Shown piece after piece: positions 1-10,815 of a stretch of 64,000 bases of DNA (its first letter is position 1; every line of letters begins with the position of its first letter). Origin of the DNA: Acanthornis magna (taxonomy: Eukaryota > Chordata > Aves > Passeriformes > Acanthizidae); NCBI GenBank assembly GCA_036785705.1, contig JAWUZG010000295.1:1-64000 (forward strand), in the 5' to 3' direction. The position numbers and the translations under genes were made by a program. The notes beneath the pieces are model-generated. The model was not told where the DNA came from. It saw only the letters and a list, made by a program, of their open reading frames with translations, and searched no databases.

Positions 1-9
1 CACTGACCC

Positions 10-380
10 CCCTTCCCTCTTAAGGCACCGCTTCCCAGCTCACCCCCTCCCACCTTTCTAACTAACCAACAACTCCCAGGCAGGGGCAGGGTGTGGGGTT
101 TTTTCTTTAAGTCAGTCCATCACAATTCTTCTGCTACAGACACTGTTTCTCTATTCGCCCCCTCCTTCCATTCAACCAGCAGATCCGGGTTGGGGCAAGA
201 TATGTGGCTTTTCTTAGTCAGTCCAACGCCACAATTCTTCTGCTACAAACACTGTTTTTCTGCTCACCCCTCTCCCTATTAAGGCCGTTTCTCAGCTCAC
301 CCCCTCCCTCCTTCCTTCTAACCAACAGCTCCGGGGTGGGGGCAGGGCATGGGGGTTTTCCTTTGGTCAGGGTCAGTCCA
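10..380. repeat. Imperfect nested direct repeats inside the LTR
   Basis: The phrase ACAATTCTTCTGCTACA at 122 returns at 231 with a spacing of 109 bases and few changes. A larger block starting TAAGGC at 21 returns at 280, a spacing of 259 bases, carrying the same order of phrases (CAGCTCACCCCCTCC, AACCAACA, GGGGCAGGG, GTCAGTCCATCA). This suggests stepwise duplication within the U3 part of the LTR. Such U3 repeats often hold enhancer sites in retroviral LTRs, but no specific factor site is claimed here. Confidence 0.7.
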
Positions 381-914
381 TCAGGGGAAAAGAATCCTCT
401 ACTTAGCCATGGGGGTCCCTCCCACGAGAGACAGTCCTCTGCGAACTTCTTTGGCGTGGGTCCAATCTCACGAGCAGCCCCGCCCGATTGCTGCTGTCCG
501 AGATTCTCTCCAGGCTGCAGACTTCCAAGCCGAGGCCAGGCTGTTTCCATCCCGGGAGCAAGGCCTTTCTCTCTCCTGCAAGGCTTTTGCAACTCTCAGT
601 CTCTGGGACTCCCACTGGATCACAGCTTCCTGCAGGCTTCCACCTGCTCCTCTGGCGTGGGCACCTCCCCACAGGCTGTGGGGGGTTCTCTGCATCCCCC
701 TGGACCCCATGGGCTGCAGGGGGACCACCTGCTCCCCCATGGTCTTCACCACGGCTGGCAGAGGGTTTTCAGCTCCGGCGCCTGGAGCATCTCCTCCCCC
801 ACCTTCTCCACTGACCTTGGTGCCTCCATGTTGTTCTCCCTCACATATTTTTACCTCCTCCTCCTCCTTCCCTGGCTACAAAGAAGTGCGTGCTTACCTT
901 GTTTTGATTTCTTC

Positions 915-957
915 TTAAATATGTTTTCACAGAGGCGTAACTAACATCTCTAATTGG
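915..957 (-). promoter_or_regulatory. LTR promoter remnants: CCAAT box and TATA-like box
   Basis: On the minus strand CCAAT (957 to 953) is followed about 30 bases downstream by CATATTTAAGAA (923 to 912). Order and spacing fit the core promoter of the antisense LTR. Transcription from it would run leftward, out of the window. Whether it is still active cannot be judged from sequence alone. Confidence 0.45.
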
Positions 958-1149
958 CCCAGGTTTGGCCAGCAGCATATCCATCATCTTCAGAGCCATC
1001 AGAGATTGGCTCTGCTGGACATGGTGGAGAAATGTCCAGAATCTTTACTCAGGACATGCAGGAGCCATCTTTGTACCCCACCCTATCCACTGGCAAAAAC
1101 TGGGCCAGGCAAAACTACCACAGAGGCATTTCGACAAGGCCCTTACGTA

Positions 1150-1220
1150 CAAGCTTTGACTTGGTTGGTCCTTGGTCAGGTGGGTGGACTAGGTGATTAT
1201 TGCACTTCAACTGAAATAAT
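1150..1220 (+). mobile_element. CR1 retrotransposon, 3' terminal fragment
   Basis: GGTGGACTAGGTGATTATTGCA followed by CTTCAACTGAAATAAT matches the usual end of avian CR1 elements (a phrase like TTGGACTAGATGATC, then CTTCCAACTGAAAT, then a short tandem tail). Orientation is plus. Only about 70 bases are recognisable, and the left end next to the LTR is unclear. CR1 copies are characteristically cut short at the 5' end, which fits. The tail continues as the microsatellite that follows. Confidence 0.65.
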
Positions 1221-1345
1221 CTATTTTATTCTATTCTATTCTATTCTATTCTATTCTATTCTATTCTATTCTATTCTATTCTATTCTATTCTATCCCCAA
1301 CCCATCCCATCCCATCCCATCCCATCCCATCCCATCCCATCCCAT
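1221..1345 (+). repeat. Compound pentanucleotide microsatellite (CTATT)n then (CCCAT)n
   Basis: About fourteen near-perfect CTATT units fill 1221-1293. A short bridge follows, then nine perfect CCCAT units at 1301-1345. The first array continues directly from a CR1 3' end, whose natural tail is TTCTA/ATTCT-like, so it is most simply an expanded CR1 tail. The second could have arisen by mutation of the first unit followed by slippage. Confidence 0.95.
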
Positions 1346-3956
1346 CTCTCCTCTAACAAGTAATAAGGAAGCAGGGTATCTAGCTTAGATTCTAGCTCTT
1401 TTTAAAATTGTGTTAAAATTGTAGGGGGTCACAGCTGAAGAAATTCTGCCAATATCACACCAAAAACTTCCTGCTTCACAGTATGAAGCCTGGTACAGTG
1501 GAAATCCTATTAAGACAAATATTTACAGATAAAAATGATGTTGAATGAAAGTTTCAGTGTTCTCTTTTTCATCAGCAGTTACGCAAGTCACTTTCTGCTC
1601 TACCACAAATATTGATTTATATTAATCACAAAACCTTCATGACTTGCAGGCATGAAAGAAAATCAATACAGTAATGGTTGGTTTTCTGCTAGCCAGCACA
1701 TTTGTGTGACAGAAGAGGGCACACAATGAAGCCCTGTGGTAAGTCTGTAGGTAAACGGATGAGAAATGTGAGAGCAAAAATGCTGGTAGTGAATGGGAAG
1801 TAAATCCTTTAACAGCCCTAACACAAATATGCTTTGAATGCTGATTTTACTCCATCTCAGAAGCCTATATTTAGAATTCAGCATGGGAGAACAGCTCTAG
1901 GAACCACATTTCCACAAGGCATTTGGTACATCTCAGACTTATTATTCAGATGCTACTGACAGATCTCCTCTCCTACTCTTCATACGTAAAAATTGCCACA
2001 ATGAAGCTTAATTATTCAATAGTAACAGTGCATTTCATTCATACACACTTCTCTGTAAAACAGACACTGCTGTGTAACTCCATGACCAATGTAACAATGT
2101 GCTCTTTAAAATAACACCTCCATGATCTCAAACATACCTGTGTCAGAAAAGTCAGCATACAGATGAATTACTACTTCTGTGTCACTGGAACTGATATAAC
2201 AGGATCTGTAGCATGAAAACCAAAGCACAGATGCCAGCTGAATCACACAGCTGATAGAACGAGACTAAAAGAGAGTAAAATACATCCATCTGTCCTGACT
2301 GAGGTACTGACTTCTTAGACTACTCTGTCTCCTGAAATGCACAAGGCCAGTGCAGTCAACAGAGATATTCTTGTTTATGTTTGCAATGAATTTTCACATA
2401 GACCTTTTTCTACTGAATTGTGGTTTACCGCTCACAAGCTGAATCTAGTTCTGCTTAAAAAAAATAGTGCTATTAGTCTATGCAATTCTGTAATGGAGTA
2501 GGAAATAAAGATTATAAAAAGTCACTGAATGCACTCTCTTAAAGTGTCCCAAAATTCCTTTTGCAGATAAGAAATTTTGGGGAAAGTCAGTTTTCTTTTT
2601 GTAGTGCACCAGGGAGGCAAAACTGCATGCCACAATCTTAATTACAGTTTTACATGCTCGGAAATGAGCTATGCTGTCAGTAGTTTGTAGCTACAGTAAA
2701 TGAAAGCAGAATCTACTTTTTAGTGACAGAAGACAACATAAGAAAAGTATGAGTATGCATTAGTAGCACTTAAAGAGATTATGATACGGCTGAAGATTTT
2801 TATAACATTAACTTCCAATATTAATGAATGCACATGAATTTCAGACATAACAATTTCTATTTAATTTACAAGGCTGCCAGTTTGTCTTTAAAGACAATTC
2901 AAAAGGGAAACAAAAATGACAATCACAAAAAAAATACCTATTTAAATCTTTAAATCTAATCTGTGGAACCTGCTTCACAAATGAACTCTTTGCAGTAATG
3001 CATTCCTGTCTTGATAAAATGTTGAGATTTGCAAGGAAATGAACAGATACTATTTTCTAATTCTCTCTAGAAACCCAGAAAAGAACGGTTAGGTTCTATT
3101 GACCCTGTCTAAATGAAGCTGGAGGAACTGTCCAGAGCATATGAATATAATATAAATATAAAAATATAATAAAAACTGTAAATTTGGAGGTGGTAGCCTT
3201 GACCAGGTTGGTTGATGTTCTTTCTACTGAGGTCTGCTTTTCTCCTGTGAAGTTACTGACTGTAATGCAGGTGAATAACAACCAACAAGAAACTGGTAAC
3301 AAAAGTGTAATGGATTATTGCATCAATGATTTCTGTGATTTCACTTAAGGTGATAATTTGCTACTAAATTCTGCTATTTAGAGGTTGAATTATCTCAAAA
3401 TTGTATTGTAATTTAAACAATTGGTAAAAGTCCTAAAGTAGGAATGCTAATATGGGCTTTAGAGGGGAAGAAAAAAGCAACAAGAAGGAAGATTTAACAA
3501 AATATTTGGAAATTTTAAAAATAATTTTACTCTGTAAGTGCAAAGAAGGTGAGTATGCATTTTATGGAATTCAGTAAGCGAAAAAATTTATCTGCAACCA
3601 TTATTTCTCCTTCTTTGTATACAGAACCCCTATAAAATGTGAGAAATCACTGAAAAATATTTTACTAAAAACAAGACTAGTGTAATATCATGCAGCCTAA
3701 GGAAAAATTGTGGAGTTTTTATACATCAAAATGCTTTACAGAATGAAATGTTCTGGATTTTTTTTTTTTTTTTAATTTTGAAAATGTAAGTGTTTTCCTG
3801 GTACTTTCAATACAAACAAAAGTACTTTGGAACAAAAGCCTCAAAACATTTAATGCAAGCACTGGAATATATTTCCCTGAGTCCTTATGTAATGTTACTT
3901 TTCAAAAAAGACAACTTCAGTGCAAAACCTGCAATCCTCAAGCCCTGGAGAACTGT
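1346..3956. other. Unique AT-rich DNA, no gene seen
   Basis: No open frame here looks coding, and there is no repeat family I recognise. A run of 16 T lies at 3758-3773. The frames at 1663-1884 and 3096-3302 on the minus strand are short and show no domain. Confidence 0.6.
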
Positions 3957-3969
3957 GGGAGCTGTAGTT
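3957..3969. promoter_or_regulatory. Possible ZNF143/GFY-type motif
   Basis: GGGAGCTGTAGTT, in the context TGTGGGAGCTGTAGTTCC, resembles the vertebrate TGGGAGTTGTAGTTC element bound by ZNF143 or described as GFY in promoters. It is followed by a somewhat GC-richer stretch to about 4170. There is no CpG island, and no adjacent exon is recognisable. A chance match or a repeat-borne copy is quite possible. Confidence 0.25.
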
Positions 3970-5862
3970 CCAGCGACTGTCACTTCACCTTCTCCGTCAC
4001 CTGCAAACTCTGTGGTCAGACTCAGCCTTTTGCCAAATTCAGAATATCTCTGCACACAGAGATCTGGGGGTCAGGCAGTACAGGAGGAGTGAAGAATGAG
4101 GGAAGAACGCACCCACACACAGCTCCCACGAGGCACCAGAGCAGCACACACCTGCCACACACACCTCAAAGTCACCTGAAATGAGACTCCGCAACTCAGC
4201 AAACTGTTTTCATTTTGTTTGATTCAAACTAAAGGTTTACTTTAGATTTCCATGGCAGAATATTTGCATCTGAAGGCACTGAGAGGGAGCTGAGGTTATT
4301 GGGTTTTATGACCAGAAGAGACATGAAACCAGAGACATGAATGAGGCTCTCCAGCAACTCACAGAATTAATCAGTCACGTGTTTCCTATCCTGCAAGAAC
4401 TTCAGCTCCACACAGTAGCAATATTCCCTCCCGGCTAAATTCTATGCCTATGTAATTATATCCAGTTCTGCTGCAGTTAATAAAGCGGCAGAAATTTACA
4501 GCAAGGGTTAGCACACCAATCTCAGCCACCTTCAGCCTTGGTATTAAGCACAGAATATCTCCATTTATCTCATTTGTTCCTTTCATAAACATCTTTAGAA
4601 GAGTTCTACCTATTGCATAAGAATTTATTTCCTCAAATTACTACATCACGCATCAGAGTAATTTCAACACTTATTTCCTTTCAACAATTCAGATAATTAT
4701 GTTTAAGGACTTAGAACAAGCTTACATAAAGTCACTTTACTTTATTTATTATGTGACGGTTGCTGTATTACTCATGAGTAACCAGAGCCTGTCACATTGC
4801 AAAATTTCATGAATAATATGTCATATATTATGCATGCATGTATAGTTCGGCATTGTCAAATATAACCAAACAATTAATAAAACAAACGAAGAATGCATAA
4901 TTGAAGTGCTAAATCTGAGAACTCAGAATTGAAATTACTAACAGAGGATTACCCATCTGCCAGGAAAATATCCATTGTAAGCAATCCGAGTGCAGTCAAC
5001 CAATCTACAGTTTTTTTTAAAAATTAAGTATTGCTATTAGAAACTGATTATACTTTTTAACAGCAATAAATCCCCATGAAATTAGTTATTGTTTACCACA
5101 GCTGTAGCATTAACCTTTTGAAGCAAATTTAGCAAATTGCTAGCTAATGCTAATGACCAATTTTGAAAGGGATTACTCCTTAATTATATCATATACAGTA
5201 GTAGTCATAAGATAGGATCATTTTGACGCCAGCTGCATCTTAACAGGAACAGTCTGAATTGGAACGAAGAACATTAACCCAAAATCAGTAGCTCATATAA
5301 TTAGAAGGAGCATGAGGACTACTCAGATGTGGTTTTTTTTGTATGAGCAGGAAAAAAGAAACACCTTTGGTTTACATTAGAATGATCATGCTCTTTTAAA
5401 AGAACAGCTAAAGCGTGAACAACTGCTCCCAAGGACCTATCTATTGTCAGACTTATGCAGTGTGCTTGCTCAATTGTTTGCTTCGTGTGACCTAACCACC
5501 AGGACACAAGGGAACATGGGACAGCCTTATTTTCAAGGCAGACATTTATTATTTAGGAGACCCTGAGTTACAAAGCTTTTAGAAAGGGCCACTAGCTTCT
5601 TTTCTTACAAAACCACCACCAACATAGCAAATAATCTCTTCAAAACCTGTTTATTCTATATAATATGTTACGAGCCACTGCAGCTATTAGTATTAAATGC
5701 AAATTTCAGAATCTGATCAATATATGCAAGATCGTTTAATTAAATTGGTGTTAGTTTTATCTGTGGTTGAAATGGAATAAAATGGAAAATGATTGTCACA
5801 ATTCCATTGCCTCTTATTCCAAAGGAGCTGCTGGATGTGCTTTTGACCCCAACTCAGGCAGA
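3970..5862. other. Unique DNA, no gene seen
   Basis: Bases 3970-4170 are GC-richer with CACACAC and CCACACAC phrases; after that the sequence is AT-rich. Nothing in it is recognisable as an exon, an RNA gene or a repeat family. Confidence 0.55.
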
Positions 5863-5940
5863 GTTTCAGGGGGTTTCAGGGGGTTTCAGGGGGTGAAAGT
5901 GTAGCAAAGAATTCAGGGGGTGAAATTGTAGCAAAGAATT
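5863..5940 (+). repeat. Local tandem duplications: 10-bp and 27-bp units
   Basis: The unit GTTTCAGGGG occurs three times at 5863-5892 with a 10-bp period. A 27-bp unit beginning CAGGGGGTGAAA is then duplicated: 5887-5913 and 5914-5940 differ at one base. The near identity suggests a recent duplication. It lies about 160 bases from a long hairpin. Confidence 0.9.
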
Positions 5941-6098
5941 CTTCTTACAAGAAGCAGGGATTTTCTAGCACCTCCAAGAACCAAGGAGCTCCTGCCACAA
6001 CAGAAGTGCAAGAGCAATGGTTGTAGGCTGCTGCTGTGCCAACTCCGGCAACTGAAGCCATCTCCTCAACTCCAAATAAATTAAGCACTCTCCAGCAT

Positions 6099-6170
6099 CT
6101 TCTGTATATTCTACCCCATGCAATTAGGTCAGGAAGATGACCTAATTGCAGGGTGTAGAATAAGTAGAAG
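6099..6170. repeat. Long hairpin (33-bp inverted repeat, 6-nt loop)
   Basis: The left arm 6099-6131 and right arm 6138-6170 are reverse complements at 28 of 33 positions by hand alignment. The inner 13 bases (TGCAATTAGGTCA) pair perfectly around the loop GGAAGA. Stem length and loop size would allow a miRNA-precursor-like fold if transcribed. It could equally be a quasi-palindrome made by template switching, or a remnant of a palindromic element. I do not recognise either arm as a known miRNA. Confidence 0.85.
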
Positions 6171-9100
6171 CACAAAATGTCCACATTTATGCTTGTAGAA
6201 GCAGAGTCCCCCGAAATGGGGAAAAAATCAGATCTTCCAAGCAGAAAATGAGGATATTTAGCAAAATGCAGCAATGTTCTACAGCAAGTGCAACTCACAG
6301 CAGCCATTTCTGCCCATGGCTTTGTGACATTGGCAAGTGGTTGCCACGTCACTGCCAGCACAGTGGCCTCCATCTCTTCTCCCTTAGTACAGCTGAAGAG
6401 CTGGTTTTAGAGTATGGTAGGAGCTCACTCTCTCTCCTGCAGATAACCAAGTGCTCCCTAAAGCACAAGATCTGATATGGAGGCACAAGTGGTATTTACT
6501 CCAAACCTCATTTCAGGCTCATTTAAGATTGATCTGCAGTACAAATGACAAAGTATTTGTCATATATTTCATTTTAGCAAATTTATAAAGTAAATGGCAC
6601 ACAAAATCTCATGTAATCCCCTGGTTAATCAAAACTGCTAAAGGGCTTAAATACTTAAAGTATTACAGCTCCAACTTGAAAATCATCTTTTTTCATGTTT
6701 GTTACTTATTTTTGTGCATGGCTAAGATGAGTAAAATCTCGAACCAGAGGGATAACTACTCCCAAACACGCAGGCATTTGGATCCAGATCTGAACTTTGT
6801 GGTTGGCCTTGCCTCCCACTGGCTGAAGCCCAAACCTCCATTACCAAGCACCCCAAACTGTGATACTGATGAGAACACATGTGGGAAACTTTGCTCTTAC
6901 GCACATATAACTCCAAAGTTGTCACCACTTCCCTCTCCACAGCCTTGGCTGTGAATGAAGCCCAGTGGTGCCGCAGTTCATTCTTCCTCCTCTTTATATT
7001 CATATTTTCTCCCCACTTTGAAATATATTTTCATACAATGCCAACTGGAAGCCCTCAAAGCTGGAATGCTTGCTGTCACTTAGACTATGCAAGGGAGGCA
7101 AATTTTATTGGAAACATTCCTTCCTTTCCTTTCAAGTTTTGCTGCTCCCACGCTGTTGTTGGCAGCTTTAGATCCATATCAGAAGAAAAGCATGTAAAAT
7201 GCATGCAGTTAGGCAGTGGTCCTCTAAGGCACTTCATGTGCACAAATATCTGCAGCTGTGCACTGCTTCTGATCTGCAGGAGACTTCATATGGGCACTGA
7301 GATCAGCACACATCAAATCCCTGTTATTAAACACATGTGTCTTTAAAGCAATGAGCCTTAATTCCTGTTAAGAGAGTCCAATAATAAGAAGAAAAATAAA
7401 TTATATTCGCCCCTAGCAGAAGGGAAATGACAATCTCATTCTCTCTGTTCAGGTCATACCAGCCCGGAAATGCAAGAACAAAGAAGACTAATAAGGCTTA
7501 TAGTGAGATGTCTTAAAAATCCTGAAGTACACTTAGCATTCAAATAATACTTACAGTTTTTTCCTCTCTATATATAGCCAGATGTCTGTTATGACTTAAC
7601 ACTCTTGGTAGGCAGCAAGAACAGTCAGCTAAAAGCCAAAACTAAGTGCATTCAGATTCCTACCTGATGTCTATTTTTAACCATGAAGATGAGAAGCTGG
7701 GAACAAATTAACAGGCAAGGTATTAATCTCAAAGCACATTTATATTGAGTTTAACTGTCTTACTGAAAGTAATCCTTATAAACTAAGGAGCACAGAGCAT
7801 AACAAAGGAGAAGCTAAGTGATAATTGAGGAGTTGCTATATGCAAGTGAGACTAGCTGACGCAAAAGTCCACTTTGGCTTCATGCCCTGAAATCATATGC
7901 TGCAAATGAAGTAAAAACAAGAAGGAGATTGATGGAAAAGCCAATGAATAGTAACACTTCCTTGCAATTATTATTTTTCTTTCTTATATATGAATTGAGA
8001 TATAACTCCATGCTGACCTTTGAAATACATGCCTAAAAAGTACAGCATTTTAGCCCTGAGTTTAGGAAATGTAATGTAAGATGAGAGACTTAGGAAGGCA
8101 TACAGCAATAATTCGCAGGAAATACTGCACTTCTGTCATGTAATTTTACAACCAACATAAATTCATATGGGTACATATTTCAGCTGGCTTCTAGAGAGCT
8201 ACCCATCAGTACAAATCCCCACCGAATGGAGCAGCCATACACCTCAAAAGATATTGGCATTAGTAGAACCATATCTTGCAGCCTTGCTCATGCAGAAATT
8301 CCTACCAACACCTTGAGAAATGTTACTGGTACAAAAAATTTAGGACACAACAGAAAAGCTGGCAATATGCTGAACAGAGGCCTCTTTCTTTTTCTAGACT
8401 CTGCTTGCCAGGTTACTGATAAAATCAAATCTTTATACATGGTTGTGTTTCTGCCCTGCTTTTGAGATTTGCACTCTATGTGCAAATCTATATTTGGGCC
8501 TTTATCCATGGCTGTGCACAAGGTGTTTCAGGACATCTCTCCAGCCTGAGCACAAGCCCTAGAGGATCCAGTGGTACTGATGGGCACAGCAACTCACAAA
8601 AGACTCACAGCTATCATCTACAAGGAATATTCAATGATATGCATAGAACAGGTTGGTGATTCCTACCCTAGCACCCTTGTGTTTCTAGTGAATATATAGA
8701 TCCAACAGGACACACACCCTGGCAAAAGTTTAGATATTTCTGATTTTACTTACAGAAGGACAAAGTCTTGGTGGTTACATTTAGCAGGGAAATAAAAGAA
8801 TTGCTGCTTTTTAAGTCTTTTAATACTGGATTTTTAAATAATTCATTCTACATGTATAATATGTAATTGAATTATCCTAGGCAACAATCAGCTGGAAAAG
8901 GCTGGAGATTTTTTAGGGTTATTTTTGCTTTACTTCCCAGTGTAGTATAATCTTAAATTGCAGATATGGGTATCTGACATTATGCTATGCCAAGAAAAAC
9001 CCTTCACACTTCCATTTATTTTTTCTACTCAGCAGATGGCCATTTAGTGGATGCAAGCTTCTGCACTGAGGTGTATAAGAGCTGCTCTTATAACCTTTAT

Positions 9101-10314
9101 CTTTGGAGTGAGGTAGGCTTGGTACCTTTTAGTTACTTTCCTTCAGTGTGAGCCTGCCACTGAGATTTGTTTTCTTGTCCTTGCTGTGAAATTATGAGTC
9201 TTGGTTGTGTTTGTTTCAAAAATACTGCAATTGATAATATATACAAAGTTCTCCTTGCAAGGCAGTCCCTAACCAATTCACAGGTAATATAAGTCTCTTT
9301 CCTAAAGCTGATGTCAGGAATATTTTGTCACTTGAAGTGAGGCAGAAACAAGCTTCAAATTCACATTGATCACCCCCTCTCCAAAACATTGACATTTCAA
9401 TTCCTATATCCCTCTGCTGCACAACTGATAGGCCTGGGCAATTAATTCTTGTTTTCCTGCATTCCCAATCTGCCCTTACCAGCTGTCCTTACACTGAAAA
9501 CCAACTCGTGTTTGCAACTGGATGCGTAAAATATGACTTAAAAAAACATACCAGTAACAGTGAAGATGTGAATATGAAAATACTAAATGCCAGACTGTTG
9601 TTGACTTTGATATTTCATGTTTGATGAACAAACTGGGATTCCCAAGTTGAGGAAGTGGTAATTAGCATGGTGGCTGCCTCAAGTACACATCCATCCCTGT
9701 GAACAGGATAGTCCTGATATCTGTTAAGAGGTAGTAATAGACTGCATTCTTCATCCTTCTAACACCTAAAGCCTTATTGTGAAGGTAACACACATGCAAC
9801 TTGTGATAAACCTGCAAACCCCAAAGTCCTCTTAGTGGCATCAGCCCTGTTCATATCAAATGAGCATTTATTTTCCTTAAATTCAGAAATCATGTGATGA
9901 CTCATCAAGTATTGGCAAAGCTCTCTGCAGGCAATAAGAGAGTGGTGAGTAGAACAGAGACTTAGTGGATGTGTTGAAAATGCCACAAAGAACAATGTGT
10001 AACCAATGTTATTTGGCATATATGCCCATATTTTATAGTACAAGGTGTTAGTAGCTGTCTGTCAAGGAATAAAAATATAACAATAGTCATGATGTCTTGT
10101 ACCACTCCTCTACCTTCTCATAAAGCATAAATACTCAGCTTTTACCTCCATGTTTAAGAATCGGTGATGTTACAGTAATATTTAGAACTTCTTTACCTTA
10201 AGCAGTAAAAATAACTTCACTGAGGAATTATGAATTCAACTTCAATGGCCAAATTAAGGATTTGGTTTCAGCTCAACATTTTCTTGGGACCTGCTTATTC
10301 AGTAATTATATTCA
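6171..10314. other. Unique AT-rich DNA, no gene seen
   Basis: Overlapping open frames occur near 6676-7346 (up to 155 codons) and 8226-8659, but on both strands and without domains, so I do not call them genes. I see no repeat family, RNA gene or tandem array. Confidence 0.55.
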
Positions 10315-10340
10315 CAAAACAAAACAAAACAAAACAAAAA
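10315..10340 (+). repeat. (CAAAA)n simple repeat
   Basis: Five consecutive CAAAA units, the first and last slightly altered, followed by a C run. Confidence 0.9.
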
Positions 10341-10760
10341 CCCCCAGGACTTCTTAATTTTACTGAACTTTTACAGTTCCTCCCAGTCTTTCCTATGAGT
10401 TTTTTAATCAGTGGAGTCATTAAACTGAAGGAATTCTGCATTTGTCTGCACAGTAAAGATCGGATTGTGATCACATACTTCTTTTACTATGAACTTTTCA
10501 ATCTTTAGACAAGGACTAGGGAAAAAGGATAGAGCAGTTAAATAAGAAAGAAAAGTAAGAAAAATATAAACCCAAGCATTTAGTCTTAATTCAGATTATT
10601 TTCTGATGTACCTTTTTATACAAAATTCATCATAATTCACTCTTTTTCCTTGGTCTTGCTGAAAAATATGTTAAGAAAAATTGCGTCTGCCTTGTCTGAG
10701 AGAGCTGGTGCATATTAAAAAAATCTATGGGTCAGTGAAAATGGAGTTTTATGATAGAAC

Positions 10761-10815
10761 ACAAAATACGGTATAAAAAAGTATACAAAATACAGTATAA
10801 AAAGTATACAAAATG
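10761..10815 (+). repeat. Tandem repeat with 23-24-bp unit
   Basis: The unit ACAAAATACGGTATAAAAAA plus GTAT at 10761-10784 is repeated at 10785-10807 with one base lost and one changed, and a third partial unit begins at 10808 (ACAAAATG). Each unit contains GTATAAAA, so the array also carries repeated TATA-like strings. No promoter is claimed. Confidence 0.85.

Larger units (their letters stand above)
1..1122 (-). mobile_element. Endogenous retrovirus LTR, antisense, truncated by window edge
   Basis: This resembles a long neoavian ERV LTR lying in reverse orientation; the family call is from memory of bird repeats. Read on the plus strand it holds C-rich blocks with recurrent CCACGGG-like phrases, then the segment around 775-1060 that recalls the family's U3 promoter region. 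On the minus strand a CCAAT box (953-957) sits about 30 bases upstream of a TATA-like ATATTTAA (915-922), which is normal promoter order. Bases 1011-1024 (TCTGCTGGACATGG) recur exactly in the second antisense LTR at 25854-25867, supporting kinship. The LTR start on the minus strand is set near 1122 by similarity and is uncertain by tens of bases. The other LTR end lies outside the window, so solo LTR versus provirus cannot be decided. Open frames of up to 246 codons here are by-products of C-rich, stop-poor sequence. Confidence 0.75.

Noticed and set aside
204..944. 246-codon plus-strand open frame and several overlapping frames
   Set aside because: It lies wholly within an antisense LTR made of C-rich internal repeats. 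Frames are open on both strands at once, and the translation has no domain.
5945..6373. 142-codon minus-strand open frame
   Set aside because: It runs straight through the hairpin, has no recognisable domain, and the surrounding sequence shows no exon structure I could support.
6879..7346. 155-codon plus-strand open frame
   Set aside because: The codon content looks random, no family is recognisable, and it starts inside another overlapping frame.
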